The position numbers and the translations under genes are program-made. Under the pieces are notes generated by a model. The model did no database searches. It was not told where the DNA came from and was given only the letters and a program-made list of their open reading frames with translations. Of a DNA stretch of 61,607 nt, positions 7,881 to 19,073 are shown piece by piece (the first letter of the stretch is position 1; each line of letters starts with the position of its first letter). Source of the DNA: Sphingomonas populi (GTDB lineage: Bacteria; Pseudomonadota; Alphaproteobacteria; Sphingomonadales; Sphingomonadaceae); contig NZ_SGIS01000031.1 in assembly GCF_004208535.1 (NCBI RefSeq), forward strand, positions 1 to 61,607, read 5' to 3'.

Positions 7881-9002
7881 ATGAGTAACGTTCTCGCCCG
7901 GTACAACGCGCTCGTCGCTTCGGGCGAGTTGCGGGTCGATGCCGAGCAGGCGGCGGTGGCGGCGCGGCTCGATTCGCTTGCGACCGAACTCCAGGCGGTG
8001 CCGAAGCGCGGCTCGACGCTGTGGAAGCTGCTCGGCCGCAAGCCGGATCCGGTGCGCGGGCTGTACATCTGGGGCGGGGTCGGGCGCGGCAAATCGATGC
8101 TGATGGACCTGTTCTTCGACAGCCTCGCCATCCGCCGCAAGCGCCGCGTGCATTTCTCCGAATTCATGCTCGAAGTGCATCGCCGCATCGCCGCCGAGCG
8201 CGCGAAGGAGGTCGGTGACCCGATCGTCCCCGCCGCGCGCGCGATCGCCGAGGAAACGCGCGTGCTCGCCTTCGACGAGATCATGGTGACCAACAGCCCC
8301 GACGCGATGATCCTGTCGCGGCTGTTCACGCAGTTGCTGGCCGAGGGCGTGACGGTGGTGACGACTTCGAACCGGCACCCGAGCGACCTCTACAAGAACG
8401 GCCTCAACCGCGAGCATTTCCTGCCCTTCATCGATCTGATCGAGCAGAAGATGGACGTGCTGACGCTCAATGGACCCGTAGATTACCGGCGCGACCGGCT
8501 CGGCAAGATCGATACCTGGCTGGTGCCCAACGGCCCGCAGGCGACGGCGTTGCTGTCGGGCGATTTCTTCCGGCTCACCGACTTCCCGGTCGAGGACCGC
8601 GCGCATGTGCCGGCCGAGGATATTCCGGTCGAGGGCGGGCGCACGCTGCATGTGCCCAAGAGCATCAAGGGCGTGGCGGTGTTCTCGTTCAGGCGGCTGT
8701 GCGGCGAGGCGCGCGGCGCGGCGGACTATCTCGCGGTGGCGCGGCGCTATCATACCGTGATCCTCGTCGGCATCCCCAAGCTCGGGCCGGAGAACCGCAA
8801 CGAGGCGGCGCGCTTCGTCGCGCTGATCGACGCGCTGTACGAGCATAAGGTCAAGCTGCTCGCGGCGGCGGATGCCGAGCCGGAGCGGCTGTACGAGACC
8901 GGCGATGGCCGCTTCGAGTTCGAGCGCACGGTGAGCCGGCTGGAGGAAATGCAGTCGGACGAGTATCTCGCGCAGGGGCATGGTTCGGCGGGCGCGGCGT
9001 AA
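7881..9002 (+). CDS. zapE: AFG1/ZapE-family ATPase
   Basis: P-loop ATPase of the AFG1/ZapE family, linked to Z-ring function in E. coli and to respiratory-complex protein quality control for its mitochondrial homologue. The 373 residues include a Walker A motif (GGVGRGKSM, about 61-69) and a Walker B motif (VLAFDEIMVT). They also include the family's DLYKNGLNREHFLPFI segment. It lies 10 bp behind sdhB, an arrangement that fits a role in respiratory complex maintenance, but that link is inference. Confidence 0.93.
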   Translation: MSNVLARYNALVASGELRVDAEQAAVAARLDSLATELQAVPKRGSTLWKLLGRKPDPVRGLYIWGGVGRGKSMLMDLFFDSLAIRRKRRVHFSEFMLEVHRRIAAERAKEVGDPIVPAARAIAEETRVLAFDEIMVTNSPDAMILSRLFTQLLAEGVTVVTTSNRHPSDLYKNGLNREHFLPFIDLIEQKMDVLTLNGPVDYRRDRLGKIDTWLVPNGPQATALLSGDFFRLTDFPVEDRAHVPAEDIPVEGGRTLHVPKSIKGVAVFSFRRLCGEARGAADYLAVARRYHTVILVGIPKLGPENRNEAARFVALIDALYEHKVKLLAAADAEPERLYETGDGRFEFERTVSRLEEMQSDEYLAQGHGSAGAA

Positions 9003-9100
9003 CGCACATATGGGCCGCCGCCTTCGTTGGGGAGTGGCTTGCGTGTTGGTGTGATCGGTTCGCGATGCTATTCTTCTCCTGACGCCAAGGAGAGGCCAAT

Positions 9101-9427
9101 ATGCTCGTCACCACCACCGAAAACGTCCCCGGTCATGCCGTTCGCGCCACGCTTGGCCCTGTCTTTGGGGTCGTCGTGCGGAGCCGCGGATTGGGCGGCA
9201 ACATCACCGCGAGCCTGCGCTCGATCGTCGGCGGGGAGATTCCCGAATATACCCGGCTGATCGAGGAAACGCGGCGCCACGCGATCGACCGGATGGTGCA
9301 GAACGCAACGCTGATGGGCGCCAATGCGATCGTGATGATGCGATTCGACTCGGGCGAGATCGCGCAGTCGATGAACGAGGTGGTCGCCTATGGCACCGCC
9401 GTCATCCTCGATCCGGCGCCTGAATGA
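9101..9427 (+). CDS. YbjQ/UPF0145 family protein
   Basis: A 108-residue protein of the YbjQ (UPF0145) family, sometimes called a heavy-metal-binding domain though its function is not established. Diagnostic segments are the N-terminal TTTENVPGH, the central VVVRSRGLGGNITASLRSIVGG, and GANAIVMMRFDSG. Family members form pentameric rings. The stop overlaps the next start (ATGA at 9424-9427), so it is translationally coupled to the small membrane protein behind it. Confidence 0.88.
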   Translation: MLVTTTENVPGHAVRATLGPVFGVVVRSRGLGGNITASLRSIVGGEIPEYTRLIEETRRHAIDRMVQNATLMGANAIVMMRFDSGEIAQSMNEVVAYGTAVILDPAPE

Positions 9428-9741
9428 TGCTGCGCGTGTTCGTCACCGTTGCGGCGATGCTGGCGTTCACCGTGGCGCTGGTCGTGGTCGTGCTGGCGCC
9501 GTTGCAATGGCCGGTGCTGATCTGGACCGGGGTGGTGCTGGCGGGCGTGCTGTTCGAGCGGGCGCGCTATGGGGCGGCGCGTGCGGCGCCGGTCGGCGGG
9601 GACTGGCGCGAGACGCCGGAGCGGTTCATCGACGATGCTTCGGGCAAGGTGATGGTGGTGTGGGTCAGTCCGAGCAGCGGCGAACGTCGCTATGTCGCAG
9701 CGGACGACGACGTTAACGCACCTGCGAATGAATTGCAATAA
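9424..9741 (+). CDS. Small two-helix membrane protein, unknown function
   Basis: A 105-residue protein with two adjacent membrane helices (about 2-24 and 28-44), followed by a soluble tail containing DWRETPERFIDDASGK. The arrangement recalls small proteins coded next to YbjQ genes, but no family was recognised. Its start overlaps the preceding stop by four bases, which supports a functional pair. Confidence 0.7.
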   Translation: MMLRVFVTVAAMLAFTVALVVVVLAPLQWPVLIWTGVVLAGVLFERARYGAARAAPVGGDWRETPERFIDDASGKVMVVWVSPSSGERRYVAADDDVNAPANELQ

Positions 9742-9860
9742 TAAGCGTGACGATGAAACCTTTAGCGGTTGCCCTTGCGCGCAAACCGGCCTAAGCCGCG
9801 CCGCGTCAGATGGCATAAAAGGCCGCGCGCGCGGCTCGTAACGATCCGGAAAGGATGACA

Positions 9861-10823
9861 ATGGCCCGCAAGAAGATCGCCCTTATCGGCGCAGGCAATA
9901 TCGGCGGCACGCTCGCCCATCTCGCTGCGCTGAAAGCTCTCGGAGATATCGTCCTGTTCGACGTGGTCGAGGGCGTTCCGCAGGGCAAGGCGCTCGATCT
10001 CACGCAATGCGCGCCGGTCGAAGGCTTCGACGCCAAGATCATCGGCACCAACGATTATGCCGATATCGCGGGCGCGGACGTCATCATCGTCACCGCTGGC
10101 GTCGCCCGCAAGCCGGGCATGAGCCGCGACGATCTGCTCGGCATCAACCTCAAGGTGATGAAGTCGGTCGGCGAGGGCATCAAGGCCAACGCGCCCGACG
10201 CCTTCGTGATCTGCATCACCAACCCGCTCGACGCGATGGTGTGGGCGCTGCGTGAATTCTCCGGGCTTCCCGCCGAGAAGGTTGTCGGCATGGCCGGCGT
10301 GCTCGATTCGTCGCGCTTCAGCGCGTTCCTGGCGGAAGAATTCCAGGTCTCGATCAAGGACGTCACCAGTTTCGTGCTCGGCGGCCACGGCGACACGATG
10401 GTGCCGGTGATCGAATATTCGACGGTGTCGGGCATCCCGGTTCCCGATCTCATCAAGATGGGCCGCTCGACGCAGGAGAAGATCGACGCGATCATCAAGC
10501 GCACGCGCGGCGGCGGCGGCGAGATCGTCGCGCTGCTGAAGACCGGCTCGGCTTTCTATGCACCCGCGACCAGCGCGATCTCGATGGCGGAGAGCTATCT
10601 CTACGACCAGAAGCGCGTGCTGCCGGCGGCGGTGAACCTGACCGGCCAGTACGGCGTCGACAACCTCTATGTCGGCGTGCCGGTGGTGATCGGTGCGGGC
10701 GGCGTCGAGCAGATCGTCGAGATCGCGCTGTCGGACGAGGCCAAGGCGAACCTCGACGTCTCGGTCGAGGCGGTCAAGGAACTGCTGGTCGCGTGCAAGG
10801 CGATCGACCCGTCGCTCAATTGA
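9861..10823 (+). CDS. mdh: Malate dehydrogenase
   Basis: NAD-dependent malate dehydrogenase of the LDH-like type, converting malate to oxaloacetate in the TCA cycle. The 320-residue length is normal. The nucleotide motif GAGNIGG is at 10-16, VTAGVARKPGMSRDDL carries the substrate-specificity loop with Arg residues, and GGHGDTMVP has the catalytic His. The ATG at 9861 was chosen over one six bases upstream because AAGG lies six bases before it. sucD follows after 61 bp with no sucC between. Confidence 0.97.
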   Translation: MARKKIALIGAGNIGGTLAHLAALKALGDIVLFDVVEGVPQGKALDLTQCAPVEGFDAKIIGTNDYADIAGADVIIVTAGVARKPGMSRDDLLGINLKVMKSVGEGIKANAPDAFVICITNPLDAMVWALREFSGLPAEKVVGMAGVLDSSRFSAFLAEEFQVSIKDVTSFVLGGHGDTMVPVIEYSTVSGIPVPDLIKMGRSTQEKIDAIIKRTRGGGGEIVALLKTGSAFYAPATSAISMAESYLYDQKRVLPAAVNLTGQYGVDNLYVGVPVVIGAGGVEQIVEIALSDEAKANLDVSVEAVKELLVACKAIDPSLN

Positions 10824-10884
10824 TTGACCTCCGGCGGCGCGGAACTCTCCCGCGTCGCGTCCTCGTTTCAGGGAAAAGTGCCGC

Positions 10885-11769
<885 letters not shown>

Positions 11770-11777
11770 AGTGACTT

Positions 11778-11799
11778 GCCCCGGCGGCAACGCCGGGGC
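11778..11799 (+). terminator. GC-rich hairpin in the sucD-sucA gap
   Basis: A perfect 9-bp stem (GCCCCGGCG / CGCCGGGGC) closed by a GCAA tetraloop starts nine bases after the sucD stop. No T-run follows. It looks more like a partial terminator or mRNA-stabilising hairpin inside the suc operon than a full stop. Confidence 0.55.
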
Positions 11800-11866
11800 C
11801 GCTGCGGTGCGGGGCGTAGCGAGCGTAAGGGTTTTCCGGCTAGGCCGGGCAAAGAAGGACAGTCCG

Positions 11867-14803
11867 ATGGGCTACGAAGGCCAGGATTTCGGTGATATCG
11901 CAGCCGGGGTTAGCCCGGCGTTCATCGAGACGCTTTACGCACGCTACCAGACCTCCCCCGAAAGCGTCGAGCCGGCATGGCGGAGCCTGTTCGACGGGCT
12001 CGACGGCATCGCGCAGAACCCGAGCTGGGAGCGTGCGAGTTGGCCGCTGACCAGCACCGACGATCTGACTGCGGCGCTTGACCCGACCCAGATGGAAGCG
12101 GCGCCAAAGCCCGCGAAGGGTGGCGCCAAGCCCGCCGCCGCGCCGGCCTCGGCACCGGCTTCGCAAGCCGATATCGTCCGTGCCGCCGCCGATTCGATCC
12201 GTGCCCAACTGCTGGTGCGGACCTACCGCGTGCGCGGCCACCTCGCCGCGACGCTCGATCCGCTTGGCCTGTCCTCGCGCGAGCTGCCGGCCGATCTGAC
12301 GCCGGAATATCACGGTTTCTCGGGCGCCGATCTCGACCGCAATGTCTATATGGGCGGCACGCTCGGCATGGAATGGGCGACCGTGCGCGACATCGTCGCG
12401 ACGCTGCGCACCAATTACTGCGGCAATGTCGGCCTCGAATACATGCACATCGCCGATGTCGAGGAGCGGCGCTTCCTGCAGGACCGCATGGAAGGCCAGG
12501 ACAAGGCGATCGAATTCACCGATATCGGCAAGAAGGCGATCCTCAACAAGGTGATCGAAGCCGAGCAGTGGGAACGCTTCTGCGGCAAGAAATATGTCGG
12601 CACCAAGCGCTTCGGCCTTGATGGCGGCGAGAGCATGATCCCGGCGCTGGAAAGCGTCATCAAGTCGGGCGGCGCGCTCGGCGTGCGTGAGATCGTGTTC
12701 GGCATGGCGCATCGCGGCCGGCTCAACGTGCTGTCGAACGTGATGGCCAAGCCGTTCCGCGTGATCTTCCACGAATTCGGCGGCGGCTCCGACAATCCCG
12801 ATGACGTGGCCGGCTCGGGCGACGTGAAGTATCACCTCGGCACCTCGACCGACCGTGAATTCGACGGGATCAGCGTGCATATGTCGCTGGTCGCCAACCC
12901 CTCGCATCTCGAAGCCGAAGACCCGGTCGTGCTCGGCAAGGTCCGCGCGATCCAGACGATCGCGGGCGATCTCAACGAGCACAAGGCGTCGCTGCCGGTG
13001 CTGATCCACGGCGACGCGGCGTTCGCGGGCCAGGGCATCGTGTGGGAGTGCCTCGGCTTCTCCGGCATCCGTGGTTACAATACCGGCGGCTGCCTGCACT
13101 TCATCATCAACAACCAGATCGGCTTCACCACCAGCCCGCAGTTCGCGCGCTCGTCGCCATACCCGAGCGATGTCGCGAAGGGCGTGCAGGCGCCGATCTT
13201 CCACGTCAACGGCGACGATCCCGAGGCGGTGACCTTCGCCACCAAGATGGCGATCGAGTTCCGCCAGCGCTTCCACCGCGACGTGGTGATCGACATGTGG
13301 TGCTATCGCCGCTTCGGCCACAACGAAGGCGACGAGCCGGGCTTCACGCAGCCGCTGATGTACGCGAAGATCCGCCAGCATCCGCCGGTCAGCGAAATCT
13401 ATGGCCAGAAGCTGATCGAGCAGAAGGTGATCGATCGCGCCTGGATCGACAGCACGGTGGGCGCGTTCACCAGCTTGCTCGAAGGCGAGTTCGAGGCGGG
13501 CGCTGCGTACAAGCCCAACAAGGCGGACTGGTTCGCCGGTCGCTGGTCGGGCCTGCACGCGCCAGCCGACGCCGAGACCGCGCGGCGCAGCGTCGAAACG
13601 GGCATCGAGCAGAAATTGTTCGATTCGCTCGGCCGCACGCTGACCACGGTTCCTGAAGGTCTGACGATCCACAAGACGCTCGCCCGCGTGCTCGACGCCA
13701 AGCGTGAGATGTTCAAGAACGGCGCCGCCTTCGACTGGGCGACCGGCGAGGCGCTCGCGTTCGGTTCGCTGCTGTCGGAAGGCTATGGCGTTCGCCTGTC
13801 GGGGCAGGACTCCGGGCGCGGCACGTTCAGCCAGCGTCATGCGGTGTGGACCGACCAGACTGACGAGCACAAATATCGCCCGCTCGAAACGATCCCGCAC
13901 GGCACGTTCGAAGTGCTCGACTCGCCGCTCAGCGAGTACGGTGTGCTCGGTTTCGAATACGGCTATGCGCTGGCCGACCCGAAGACGCTGGTGTTGTGGG
14001 AAGCGCAGTTCGGCGATTTCGCCAACGGCGCGCAGATCATGATCGACCAGTTCATCGCATCGGGCGAGAGCAAGTGGCTTCGCGCCAACGGTCTGGTGAT
14101 GCTGCTGCCGCATGGTTACGAAGGGCAGGGGCCGGAGCATAGCTCGGCGCGGATCGAGCGGTTCCTGCAGTTGTGCGCGCAGGATAATATCCAGATCGCC
14201 AACTGCACCACCCCGGCCAACTATTACCACCTGCTGCGCCGGCAGATGCACCGTCCGTTCCGCAAGCCGCTGGTCGTGTTCACGCCGAAGTCGCTGCTGC
14301 GCCACAAGCTCGCTGTGTCGAAGACCGCCGACTTCCTCGGCGACAGCCACTTCATGCGGCTGCTGTCCGATCCATCGGCGCCGGCGGATGCCGATGTGAC
14401 TCGGCTGGTGCTGTGCACCGGCAAGGTCGCCTATGATCTGATCGAGGCGCGCGATGCGGCCGAGGACAAGACCACCGCGATCGTCCGGGTCGAGCAGCTC
14501 TATCCGTTCCCGAGCGAGGCGCTGACCAAGCGCTTCCAGAACCTGCCCAACCTCGAAACGGTGGTGTGGGCGCAGGAAGAGCCGAAGAACAACGGCGCGT
14601 GGAGCTTTGTCGAGCCGTTCATCGAGGCGAGCCTCGTCGCGGCGGGTGGCTCGGTGCAGCGGCCGCGCTACGCCGGCCGTGCGGCGGCGGCGTCGCCCGC
14701 CACGGGCCTGATGAAGCGCCATCTCGTCGAGCAAGGTGCGCTCGTCGCCGAGGCGCTCGGCCATAATGTGCGCGGTGAAATCCGTCGCACGCGGAAGAAC
14801 TGA
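11867..14803 (+). CDS. sucA: 2-oxoglutarate dehydrogenase E1 component
   Basis: Thiamine-diphosphate-dependent E1 of the 2-oxoglutarate dehydrogenase complex, 978 residues. The N-terminal segment (FIETLYARYQTSPESV) is the part that binds E2. RFGLDGGES and GMAHRGRLN line the active site, HFIINNQIGFTTSP and GHNEGDEP carry the TPP/Mg2+ binding region, and the transketolase-like C-terminal half is complete. The ATG at 11867 has AAGGA seven bases upstream, so the 32-residue upstream extension is rejected. The order sucD-sucA-sucB-lpdA fits one transcription unit. Confidence 0.98.
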   Translation: MGYEGQDFGDIAAGVSPAFIETLYARYQTSPESVEPAWRSLFDGLDGIAQNPSWERASWPLTSTDDLTAALDPTQMEAAPKPAKGGAKPAAAPASAPASQADIVRAAADSIRAQLLVRTYRVRGHLAATLDPLGLSSRELPADLTPEYHGFSGADLDRNVYMGGTLGMEWATVRDIVATLRTNYCGNVGLEYMHIADVEERRFLQDRMEGQDKAIEFTDIGKKAILNKVIEAEQWERFCGKKYVGTKRFGLDGGESMIPALESVIKSGGALGVREIVFGMAHRGRLNVLSNVMAKPFRVIFHEFGGGSDNPDDVAGSGDVKYHLGTSTDREFDGISVHMSLVANPSHLEAEDPVVLGKVRAIQTIAGDLNEHKASLPVLIHGDAAFAGQGIVWECLGFSGIRGYNTGGCLHFIINNQIGFTTSPQFARSSPYPSDVAKGVQAPIFHVNGDDPEAVTFATKMAIEFRQRFHRDVVIDMWCYRRFGHNEGDEPGFTQPLMYAKIRQHPPVSEIYGQKLIEQKVIDRAWIDSTVGAFTSLLEGEFEAGAAYKPNKADWFAGRWSGLHAPADAETARRSVETGIEQKLFDSLGRTLTTVPEGLTIHKTLARVLDAKREMFKNGAAFDWATGEALAFGSLLSEGYGVRLSGQDSGRGTFSQRHAVWTDQTDEHKYRPLETIPHGTFEVLDSPLSEYGVLGFEYGYALADPKTLVLWEAQFGDFANGAQIMIDQFIASGESKWLRANGLVMLLPHGYEGQGPEHSSARIERFLQLCAQDNIQIANCTTPANYYHLLRRQMHRPFRKPLVVFTPKSLLRHKLAVSKTADFLGDSHFMRLLSDPSAPADADVTRLVLCTGKVAYDLIEARDAAEDKTTAIVRVEQLYPFPSEALTKRFQNLPNLETVVWAQEEPKNNGAWSFVEPFIEASLVAAGGSVQRPRYAGRAAAASPATGLMKRHLVEQGALVAEALGHNVRGEIRRTRKN

Positions 14804-14912
14804 CGCGGCTGGCCGCTCCCGCGCCGGGGGCGGTCACCGATGGATGCATTAGCGCACGATATTCCAGTGCGTGAACTTACCCCGGCCGCAGCCGGGAACG
14901 AGGAAGATAGCG

Positions 14913-16127
14913 ATGGCAACCGAAGTCAAAGTCCCCGTTCTGGGCGAATCGATCACCGAAGCGACCTTGGGCGAATGGCTCAAGAAGCCGGGCGAGGCGG
15001 TGCAGGCCGACGAGCCGATCGCGAGCCTGGAGACCGACAAGGTCTCGGTCGAAGTGCCGTCGCCGGTCGCTGGCGTGATGGGTGAGTGGGCGGTCAAGGT
15101 CGGTGACACGGTCGAAGTCGGCGCGATGATCGCGACGATCGAGGCGGGTGACGGTTCGGCCGCCGCCAAGCCTGCGGCTGCTCCGGCTGCGGCCCCCGCC
15201 GCGACCGCTGGGCAGCAAGCGCCCGCGCAGCCCAGCTCAGACACGCCAGCCGCGTTGTCGCCGTCGGTGCGCCGCGCCGTGCTCGAGACGGGGGTCGATC
15301 CGTCGAACCTCAAGGGCACCGGCAAGGATGGCCGTCTGACCAAGGACGACGTGCTCGCCGCCAAGCCCGCGCCGGCGCCCGCCGCCGCGCCGCTGCCGGT
15401 CGCGCCTTCGGTCGCCGCCGCGACGGGCCGCAAGGAAGAGCGCGTCCGCATGACGCGGCTGCGCCAGACGATCGCCAAGCGCCTGAAGGACGCGCAGAAC
15501 ACTGCGGCGATGCTCACCACCTTCAACGACGTCGACATGACGGCGGTGATCGAGGCCCGCGCCAAGTATAAGGATCTGTTCGAGAAGAAGCATGGTGTCC
15601 GGCTGGGCTTCATGGGCTTCTTCGTGAAGGCCGCGACGATGGCGCTGAAGGACATCCCCAGCGTCAACGCCTCGATCGAAGGCGACGAGATCGTCTATCA
15701 CGATTACGCCGATATCTCGGTGGCTGTGTCGTCGCCCGGTGGCCTTGTCGTGCCGGTGATCCGCGATGCCGACCAGATGTCGGTCGCCACAATCGAGAAG
15801 ACGATCGGCGACTTCGGCAAGCGCGCCAAGGACGGCACGCTCAAGATGGACGAGATGAAGGGCGGCACATTCACGATCTCGAACGGCGGCGTGTTCGGTT
15901 CGCTGATGTCGACCCCGATCATCAACCCGCCGCAGGCGGCGGTGCTCGGGCTTCACCGCATCGATGAGCGCCCTGTGGTGGTGAACGGGCAGGTCGTGGT
16001 GCGCCCGATGATGTACCTCGCGCTCAGCTACGATCACCGCCTGATCGATGGTCGTGAGGCCGTCACGTTCCTCGTCGCGCTGAAGAACGCGATCGAAGAC
16101 CCGACGCGCATTCTGATCGACCTGTAA
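14913..16127 (+). CDS. sucB: Dihydrolipoyl succinyltransferase (E2 of 2-oxoglutarate dehydrogenase)
   Basis: E2 core of the 2-oxoglutarate dehydrogenase complex, 404 residues. An N-terminal lipoyl domain carries Lys43 in ETDKVSVEV. An Ala/Pro-rich linker follows (about 85-115). The peripheral-subunit-binding domain has SPSVRRAVLE and GRLTKDDVL, and the C-terminal acyltransferase domain contains the catalytic DHRLIDGREAV. The ATG at 14913 matches the conserved MATEVKVPVLGES start. A REPIN-like repeat separates it from lpdA. Confidence 0.98.
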   Translation: MATEVKVPVLGESITEATLGEWLKKPGEAVQADEPIASLETDKVSVEVPSPVAGVMGEWAVKVGDTVEVGAMIATIEAGDGSAAAKPAAAPAAAPAATAGQQAPAQPSSDTPAALSPSVRRAVLETGVDPSNLKGTGKDGRLTKDDVLAAKPAPAPAAAPLPVAPSVAAATGRKEERVRMTRLRQTIAKRLKDAQNTAAMLTTFNDVDMTAVIEARAKYKDLFEKKHGVRLGFMGFFVKAATMALKDIPSVNASIEGDEIVYHDYADISVAVSSPGGLVVPVIRDADQMSVATIEKTIGDFGKRAKDGTLKMDEMKGGTFTISNGGVFGSLMSTPIINPPQAAVLGLHRIDERPVVVNGQVVVRPMMYLALSYDHRLIDGREAVTFLVALKNAIEDPTRILIDL

Positions 16128-16136
16128 CTATATAGA

Positions 16137-16228
16137 CGTCGCCCCGGCGCCAAATTTCTTTGGGGCCGGGGCCGCTGCGAGATGCAGCGCAACACCATAA
16201 GCCGGCCCCGGCCTTCGCCGGGGCGACG
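16137..16228. repeat. REPIN-like palindromic element, family A
   Basis: Head-to-head arms CGTCGCCCCGGCG and CGCCGGGGCGACG enclose variable sequence. The right arm contains its own hairpin (GCCCCGGCC-TTC-GCCGGGGC). It lies inside the suc operon between sucB and lpdA. Three more copies occur at 17723-17810, 36201-36288 and 53657-53744. Confidence 0.85.
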
Positions 16229-16238
16229 GAGATAAAAA

Positions 16239-17630
<1,392 letters not shown>

Positions 17631-17722
17631 GCTAAGCGTAAATGTGAATCCAAAGGCCTTGCCCGGCCGGCGGCGCTCCAGCGCCGACCGACGGCGCGGG
17701 CTTTGCCCGCGGCGCTGCTCGA

Positions 17723-17810
17723 CGTCGCCCCGGCTGAGGCCGGGGCCGGCTGCTGGCTTGGCAAGCGGTTCGCTTAACCCACAGCGGCCCCGGCCTTCGC
17801 CGGGGCGACG
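17723..17810. repeat. REPIN-like palindromic element, family A
   Basis: Second copy of the CGTCGCCCCGGC / GCCGGGGCGACG element, in the gap between lpdA and the TRIC-like gene. The right arm (GCGGCCCCGGCCTTCGCCGG) matches the other copies closely, while the middle differs. Confidence 0.85.
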
Positions 17811-17851
17811 GGTGGTGGCGCAACGCCCCACCCGCGTCTAAACCCCTCCTT

Positions 17852-18514
17852 ATGCACCCAGCACTTCCCTGGCAGGTCGGCTCGATCCTTCCGTGGCTCG
17901 ATCTGTTCGGCATCGCGGTGTTCGCCTGTACCGGCGCGCTCGCGGCTACGCAGCGTAACCAGACGCTCGTCACCGCGACCTTCTTCGCGCTGATCACCGG
18001 TGTGGGCGGCGGATCGGTGCGCGATCTGCTGATCGGCGTGCCGGTGTTCTGGGTGCATGATCCGCTGGTCGCGGGCGTGTGCCTCGGCGTGGCGGTGCTG
18101 GTGTGGTGGACGCCGGTACGGTGGTGGCGCGGGGCGACGCTGGCGTGGCTCGATGCGGTCGGGCTCGCGGCCTATGCGGTGTTCGGCGCGGCCAAGGCGC
18201 TCGCGTTCGGGGTGCCGCCGATCCCGGCGGCGTTGATGGGGGTCGTCACCGCCTGCGTGGGCGGGATCATCCGCGATGTACTGGCGGGCGAACCGTCGAT
18301 CCTGATGCGGCCCGAACTGTACGTGACGGCGGCGGCGCTGGCGGCGGGATCGCACGTCGCGCTGGTCGCGCTTGGCGTGCCGCCGACGATCGCGGCGCCG
18401 GTCGCCGCCGTCGCCGGCTTCACGCTGCGCGCGGCGGCGATCCACTGGCGGATCGCGCTACCGGCGTATCGTCGCGACGACGATCAGGCGACGCCCACGC
18501 CGCCCGCCAGATAA
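17852..18514 (+). CDS. TRIC-like / UPF0126 membrane channel protein
   Basis: Prokaryotic homologue of trimeric intracellular cation channels (UPF0126, YadS-like). The 220-residue protein has about seven membrane helices built as two repeats. Each repeat carries a glycine-rich motif with Arg-Asp: GVGGGSVRDLL in the first half and CVGGIIRDVL in the second. These kinked helices line the pore in TRIC structures. The last 31 bp overlap the 3' end of the convergent DUF1993 gene. Which ion it conducts in bacteria is not established. Confidence 0.88.
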   Translation: MHPALPWQVGSILPWLDLFGIAVFACTGALAATQRNQTLVTATFFALITGVGGGSVRDLLIGVPVFWVHDPLVAGVCLGVAVLVWWTPVRWWRGATLAWLDAVGLAAYAVFGAAKALAFGVPPIPAALMGVVTACVGGIIRDVLAGEPSILMRPELYVTAAALAAGSHVALVALGVPPTIAAPVAAVAGFTLRAAAIHWRIALPAYRRDDDQATPTPPAR

Positions 18515-18987
18515 TCCATCTTGCCGATGCCGACGCCCTTCATGCGCAGCAGCGCATAAGCGGTGGTGACGTGGAAGAAGAAGTTGGGCAGCGCAAAATC
18601 GGTGATGTAGCTGGCGCCGGTGAAGGTCAGCTCGGTCTTGGGCAGCTTGAGGATCACCTCGGCATCCTCGCGCCCGTCGAAGCCGGCGGGATCGACGCTT
18701 TCGAGATAGGCGATCGTCTTGCTGATCCGTGCGCGCAGCTCGGCGAGCGTCGTCTCGTCGTCGGTCATCGGCAGCGCCGGCGCATTGCCGACACGCATCG
18801 CGGCGAACTTGGCGGTGTCGCAGGCGATCTGGACCTGGCGGGTGAGCGGCAGCATGTCCTCGATCAGCCGCGCCTCGACCAGAGATTGCGCGTCGATTCC
18901 GCAATCGATCGCTTTGGCGAGCACGTGATCGAGGTTCTTCAGGCCACGGACGAAGATCGGCACGGACACGCTATAGAGGCTGGGCAC
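18484..18987 (-). CDS. DUF1993 family protein
   Basis: A 167-residue soluble protein of the DUF1993 family, a DinB-like four-helix fold of unknown function. Recognisable segments are VPIFVRGLKNLDHVLAKA at the N-terminus, EARLIEDMLPLTRQV, and the C-terminal FFFHVTTAYALLRMKG. His residues in the first and last helices sit where DinB-like proteins bind metal, but this is only suggestive. Its stop lies inside the end of the convergent TRIC-like gene. Confidence 0.85.
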   Translation of the reverse strand: MPSLYSVSVPIFVRGLKNLDHVLAKAIDCGIDAQSLVEARLIEDMLPLTRQVQIACDTAKFAAMRVGNAPALPMTDDETTLAELRARISKTIAYLESVDPAGFDGREDAEVILKLPKTELTFTGASYITDFALPNFFFHVTTAYALLRMKGVGIGKMDYLAGGVGVA

Positions 18988-19073
18988 GGATCGATTTTCC
19001 CTTCTTCACGCTCTCCGGGACGGTCCGGCGGCGCCGCGCCGACATGGGCGCGTGCCGCCGGGTCGGCAAGGGG

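Noticed and set aside
11840..14764. 974-codon minus-strand frame
   Set aside because: Antisense shadow of sucA with no recognisable domain.
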